The notes beneath the pieces are model-generated. The model worked only from the letters and a program-made list of their open reading frames with translations, did no database searches and was not told the DNA's origin. DNA of 64,000 bases from the NCBI RefSeq assembly GCF_014334335.1, contig NZ_JACSEU010000002.1, positions 102,405 to 166,404 of the forward strand, in the 5' to 3' direction. The position numbers were made by a program, and so were the translations under genes. The stretch is from Treponema sp. Marseille-Q3903 (GTDB taxonomy: Bacteria > Spirochaetota > Spirochaetia > Treponematales > Treponemataceae). This document shows, piece after piece, positions 63,874 through 64,000 of the stretch (positions are counted from its first letter, which is position 1; each line of letters begins with the position of its first letter).

Positions 63874-64000
63874 TGAACTGACCCCATTTTTTTAGACAGT
63901 TGTTACGCACATTTTAGGCTGAAAGTCTTTGGTGATTTCCAGCCTAATTTTTTTTGTATGCGGTCCTTGTTATAGAACTGAATAAAATCAGTTATTAGTT
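63874..64000 (-). mobile_element. IS3-family insertion sequence (IS150-like), one end
   Basis: A terminal inverted repeat begins TGAACTGACCCC at 63874 followed by ATTTTTTTAGACA, matching the TG...GACA ends of IS150-group IS3 elements. The C-terminal codons of a transposase read into it from the right. The rest of the element lies beyond the window edge. Confidence 0.8.
63903..64000 (-). CDS. IS3-family transposase OrfB, C-terminal fragment in window
   Basis: The last 31 codons plus stop (63903-63905) are visible, leftward. The residues include FIQFYNKDRIQKKLGWKSP, the typical DDE-transposase tail of IS3 OrfB (FYN--R-Q-KL---SP). The gene enters from the right edge, so the catalytic DDE residues are outside. 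It is flanked by the inverted repeat of the element. Confidence 0.85.
   Translation of the reverse strand, partial: LITDFIQFYNKDRIQKKLGWKSPKTFSLKCA

Noticed and set aside
1-64000. CRISPR array or phage module
   Set aside because: No regularly spaced repeats and no cluster of structural phage genes; the phage-like protein at 21.4-22.1 kb stands alone.

Overview
The window looks like a chromosomal segment of an AT-rich spirochaete of the genus Treponema, probably a host-associated (gut or oral) species. The evidence is gene content and order. groES, a TPR lipoprotein, nusB, a SurA-like foldase and a short alanyl-tRNA synthetase lie together, which from memory matches T. pallidum TP1013-TP1017. 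The window also has a pallilysin-related adhesin (Tp0751-like), a bacterial XPB helicase followed by its helicase-C3-like neighbour, a class III nucleotide cyclase of treponemal type, and many lipoproteins and outer-membrane proteins. No rRNA, tRNA or CRISPR was found.

Layout. 1-1436: 5' part of a glycogen-debranching enzyme, running off the left edge. 1.6-7.2 kb: groES facing the TPR lipoprotein-nusB-foldase-alaS block. 7.3-9.1 kb: an accessory island with two toxin-antitoxin pairs (MazEF-type and Phd/ParE-type), a small broken membrane-protein gene and two attC-like sites. It reads as a remnant of an integron cassette array without an integrase. 9.2-16.3 kb: pallilysin-related adhesin, ilvC, a Na/Pi transporter with PhoU domain, a lipoprotein, a metallophosphoesterase and an MBL hydrolase. 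16.4-18.7 kb: clpP, a UPF0158-GNAT fusion and a stand-alone DbpA-type RNA-binding protein, tightly coupled. 18.8-22.1 kb: a ComFB-domain protein, a GH51 arabinofuranosidase and small conserved proteins. 22.1-28.1 kb: a five-gene envelope operon (ABC ATPase, two permeases, LolA-like carrier, outer-membrane barrel). 28.2-33.6 kb: a GldA/GldF/GldG-type ABC operon ending in pth.

33.6-44.4 kb: two leftward groups. One holds argD followed by a very large propeller/barrel protein with a degenerate peptidase site. The other holds a cyclase, a repeat-containing coiled-coil membrane protein, an unrecognised protein and an oligopeptide-binding protein. 44.5-49.8 kb: murJ, an M24 peptidase, TatD and a PflX-like radical SAM protein. 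A long fold-back element follows at about 49.76-49.91 kb. 50.0-55.1 kb: XPB helicase, its partner, a histidine phosphatase and tsaC. 55.2-60.8 kb: a lipoprotein and a leftward glycosidase-ppx-ppk group for polyphosphate and carbohydrate storage. 60.9-63.7 kb: an M16-family protein that lacks its zinc motif. 63.75-64.0 kb: a terminator, an inverted repeat and the end of an IS3-family element that continues past the right edge.

Themes are envelope biogenesis and transport, storage-compound metabolism (glycogen, polyphosphate), RNA and protein quality control, and protease-fold proteins that have lost catalytic residues. The most distinctive structures are the cassette remnant at 7.3-8.4 kb, the ABC/LolA-like/barrel operon, the 11-residue repeat protein next to the cyclase, and the fold-back element near 49.8 kb.
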